This document shows, in pieces, positions 60,855 to 64,000 of a stretch of DNA of 64,000 nucleotides. The notes beneath the pieces were generated by a model. The model did no database searches. It was not told the origin of the DNA and saw only the letters and a list, made by a program, of their open reading frames with translations. Position 1 is the first letter of the stretch; the number at the start of each line of letters is the position of its first letter. Both the position numbers and the translations under genes were made by a program. Source of the DNA: Sipunculus nudus (Eukaryota; Annelida; Sipuncula; Golfingiida; Sipunculidae); assembly GCA_026874595.1 (NCBI GenBank), contig CM049319.1, forward strand, positions 56,364,917 through 56,428,916, read 5' to 3'.

Positions 60855-61560
60855 GTAAATATATGTTTACTTATTCGTTGTTTTCAAGAAGCGAGTCGTG
60901 GAATATTGCACGCCAAGGGACTAAGTTATGTGATGACTGAGTTTTGCATCTTTGGAATGTAGCAACGTGTGTCAGGGAGCTACGGTAAAGTTTAGATTAA
61001 TTAACGATGTATAGTATGTTTTGTGACATATGTACTCATATTAACATATATAGTGATATTCATGAAGCTAGAATAGTATAAGTAATATTTGCAACGGCAT
61101 TATAGACCCCAGAAATGCAGTCCTTCATACAAAGCTATTTATACAAAAGAATATTATAGCTTATGCAGCATATAATTATAAAATGATATAATACAATTTG
61201 ATATAATAAAAAATATTTAATAGCAGGGTTGGCATTAAGTAATTGATTTTATGATTCTTTCAGTGTAATGAGGTCATATTGAAAATATATATATTTCTTG
61301 GTTTAATTTTATTACATTATCAATTTTTATTAAATTTAATTGAAAAAAAAAAATAAGTTGCCAGAATGATTTATCCAATAATTGTCATATTTGTACCAAG
61401 CCCTTCAATACAATATTGAAAAGTTTTGAAATTTTTATTTTTTTTTAGATTTTTATATAGGCAGCTCAGTTATAAGATTGGTCAGGTTAATATTCTGCCC
61501 TGCCTTGCCATTAAAGTACTGCCAATGAAAAATCCCTCTTAAGGAATGCGAGTTGTGACC
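60855..61560. other. A+T-rich sequence, nothing recognised
   Basis: Possible first intron of the candidate gene to the left. No repeat or coding signal is seen. Confidence 0.4.
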
Positions 61561-61706
61561 TTTATATATAGATATAAATAAAGCTGAAGAAAAACAGGAC
61601 TGTAAATTCACAGCAGTCTGTTTCACGGGATGCTACTTGATCATCAGGTGAATGTGGTTGTAGAGCACTTTACAACTGAGGGTAACTCTACCTTATATAT
61701 ATATAT

Positions 61707-61814
61707 ATATGACTCTGATTCACCATCTACTGTTTCACCTCATCGGCTCATCAGGTGAGTCAAGAGTCACCTGGTGGGCCAATGAGGCGAAACTGACGAT
61801 AGTGATTCAGATTC
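61707..61814. repeat. Long imperfect hairpin flanked by (TA)n
   Basis: Two arms of about 50 bases pair around an 8-base loop near 61761; arms begin ATGACTCTGATTCACC and end GTGATTCAGATTCAT. (TA)n lies on both sides (61694-61710; 61832-61867). A related motif with ATCAGGTGAATGTGG is at 61600-61655. It resembles a small palindromic element inserted in TA repeats. Confidence 0.6.
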
Positions 61815-61828
61815 ATCATAAAATCTAA

Positions 61829-61831
<3 letters not shown>

Positions 61832-61867
<36 letters not shown>
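61832..61867. repeat. (TA)n microsatellite
   Basis: About 18 AT units, then a variant TTTGTATATATATATAC. Confidence 0.93.
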
Positions 61868-61872
<5 letters not shown>

Positions 61873-62721
61873 ATATATATATACATAGTAAGACTTGTCC
61901 TTGGGCCATATTACATTTCCATCGGTTGAACATGAGCAAATATAACAACTTTACAAATACAAAAGACATCTCAATGTAGAGGTCTCTGTTTTGAGTTATC
62001 TCTTGTCTGCCTAATATAACAGTTGACTTTACACTGTTAATATACTAATTAAATGTGCATATTGATGTAAATTGGAACAACAAGTGTTGGAAAATTATGT
62101 AGTACTTGTTCCAAGAAGCATAAGTGAATTTTATCTAACTCCAAATGTGATATTAAATTTACAAGCATTAAGCTGGTGAAAAAAAAAATGTTCACTTAAT
62201 ATGGACAACTGTATATAGCTCTATTGTTAGATGGTAATCCAACTCATCTTCTTTAACAAAATTAACTTTTTTTGTACTGTTGCATTATAGCTACTTTAAA
62301 TGTTGGGTTCTGTGAAGTGTATTTTATTTAATAGAATCTGGGGACAGAATTTTGGTAAATTTCAAAACTATATCATGGGTAATTATACTTTGAAATTATT
62401 ACCTTTCCAATAGAAAGGCATTAATACAGGTTTACCTTTCTGCAGAAAAATTTGCCTTTTTGCTATAAAGATGCATCCTACTGTAATATAAAATTTTCAA
62501 TCACACTTCATCTGATTCTGCCATCATGATGCCATCCGACATGCACACTTGCATGCAAAATAGGACTAAATGTTTTCAATTGTAACACTGTTTTATTAGA
62601 AACACTGTTGTGCAGGAAAATAAGGAGATGAGAGCCTCAATGCCACAGAGCAGAAGAAATTCTAGAACCATATATAGGAAAAATACTTGGCTTGACCTGT
62701 TTTTATAGAGTCCATGCCTCG

Positions 62722-62780
62722 GAGTCTGAGTACCAGTCCGAGTCTGAGTACCAGTCCTAGTCTGAGTACCAGTCTGAGTC
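62722..62780. repeat. 18-bp minisatellite, about 3.3 units
   Basis: Unit GAGTCTGAGTACCAGTCC. It reads as repeating peptides in both directions, so the open frames over it are not evidence for a gene. Confidence 0.85.
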
Positions 62781-64000
62781 TTAGATGCTCAAGTCCAAGC
62801 CCAAGGTCCTTAAAAAAAGTTGACTTGGGTCCTAAATTACTGCCTTTGCCAACACAAGCATCCACTGCATCCACATCCAGGTCAACCCAAAAATTTAAAG
62901 GTGCCCGTGCATTCATCTTACCTTTCAAAAAAGAATATTTGGCTTCCTCTGTGTATATATTAATGAGCTAAGGGTAATTTTTGTGGTGACAAGTTCTTTT
63001 TAGGCCTTTGTGAAGGATGTGTGAACTTTTTTATCAAAACATGTTTGTAAACACAGCAATGTTGACAAACCTAAGTATGGTAGGTCATATATTTGCGGAG
63101 ATAGAATGGTCACTTATTGCAAAATGCCATTTACAAAGCTTTCAGTGGCTTATCTGACTTGCTGCCAGATGCCCTTGTTGAATTTGGTTTATTTCTTTTG
63201 TCGGGCCGCGCCCTCATATTATAAACTCCTTGATATACACAAAAGAAGCAGCCTGTGTGCAATGATATAAAAATTTTCTAGCCTATTTTTTAAAAAAGCT
63301 CCAAGGGATTACCTTTAGATTATATAGGTCAGATAGGTGATTGGACCCCTTTAAATTGTATCCCACCATTCCACATATATTGCAGTTCAATGAAAACAAG
63401 GATGATATTTACCACAAACATTATTTGAAACAAGAACCAATCTTCATGGTAGTACCAAATTCATCCATCAGATGTCAGCTCTTTGTGTAGTTCAATTCAA
63501 GATAATAGAAGGCATATATACAAAGAGGATAAAAATGACCCTCCATAAAGATTTTAATAAATTTCAAATTTATTTTAAGTGATTAAAAGAAAAAAGCCTT
63601 TTCATGGTGGTTCATTGGAATTGATTAGCTCTAATTATTCCTAGCCTCCTGTTTATAACCGAGAAATCTAGAAGGCTTAATAATAACTTATCTTTGGACT
63701 TATCCTTGTTAAAAACAAAAGAGTTGAACATATCAACAGACCTCTGAAAAAAAGACATGCCTCAGACCTAATTCATTGGTGGATATTGAACACAGGTGTT
63801 TTTTATATATTTAATAAAAAATTCCATATGTTGGCCTGGCTGGCTGTGCACTGCCTTGTGTGCACATTCTGAAATCCTTGTTCTGCTAACTGGTCAACAT
63901 GAAGGGGCTTTGAGAGTTGTGATATGCTCGTGTTTGTTGACCCCGCCTAAGCTGAAGTGATTCTGGCATGGGATACAACAGAAGGCAGCATTTACATATG
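62781..64000. other. Unique A+T-rich sequence, nothing recognised
   Basis: I find no coding frame, RNA gene or repeat that I can support from here to the end of the window. Confidence 0.4.

Noticed and set aside
62662-62971. Overlapping 85- and 88-codon frames on both strands
   Set aside because: Produced by the 18-bp minisatellite; open in both directions.

Overview
The window is eukaryotic, A+T-rich, repeat-dense animal DNA. The only protein family I can identify with certainty is the linker histone H1. Four copies lie on the minus strand: three intact (8013-8558, 31675-32220, 46440-46985) and one 5'-truncated pseudogene (23529-23911). The intact copies are intronless, have a TATA box and end in the 3' stem-loop of replication-dependent histone mRNAs. 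I see no core histone, 5S or tRNA gene. The H1 sequence type and the solitary H1 arrangement suggest a marine invertebrate, most likely a lophotrochozoan such as a bivalve or other mollusc. That placement is inference, not proof.

Layout. Bases 1 to about 55255 form a higher-order tandem array. Each large unit has an H1 module of about 4-5 kb followed by one or more spacer units of about 2 kb. Each spacer unit is a C+T-rich block of 0.5-2 kb plus a conserved A+T-rich spacer. The spacers fall into two kinds. T2 always lies immediately to the right of an H1 module (about 10.6, 12.7, 24.1, 34.4 and 49.1 kb), which is upstream of H1 in the transcribed sense. T1 fills the rest (14.1, 16.1, 26.1, 36.3, 51.0 and 53.2 kb, with variants at 0.8 and 41.5 kb). 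H1 modules 1 and 4 share one left-flank type and modules 2 and 3 another, giving an A-B-B-A order. A 1,971-bp direct duplication (10.7-14.6 kb) is almost identical between its two copies. Nearly all long open frames in the array are Ser/Leu/Pro-rich readings of C+T repeats and are not genes.

Mobile elements. Comparing units shows clean insertions: a 1.94-kb element with long terminal inverted repeats (2219-4160; remnant at 41732-41903), a 2.02-kb CACTG-ended element with exon-like interior sequence (20445-22464), a 285-bp Harbinger-like MITE (30236-30520), a 658-bp element with 163-bp inverted repeats (32795-33452), a truncated non-LTR retrotransposon tail (38429-38673), a hAT-like element (39024-40617), a 357-bp element with a 9-bp target duplication (42424-42780) and a 1.63-kb element with cruciform-prone ends and a CCGG target duplication (56302-57929).

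Right edge. From 55.26 to about 58 kb the array decays into diverged fragments. From about 58 kb to the end the sequence is mostly unique and non-coding as far as I can read it. It holds one candidate promoter and first exon (60330-60854), a TA-flanked hairpin (61707-61814) and an 18-bp minisatellite (62722-62780). I see no new enzymatic or defence-like system. The most interesting object is the array itself: solitary H1 genes embedded in kilobases of (GA)n/(CT)n sequence, with a CTCF-like motif and CRE sites recurring in the spacers.
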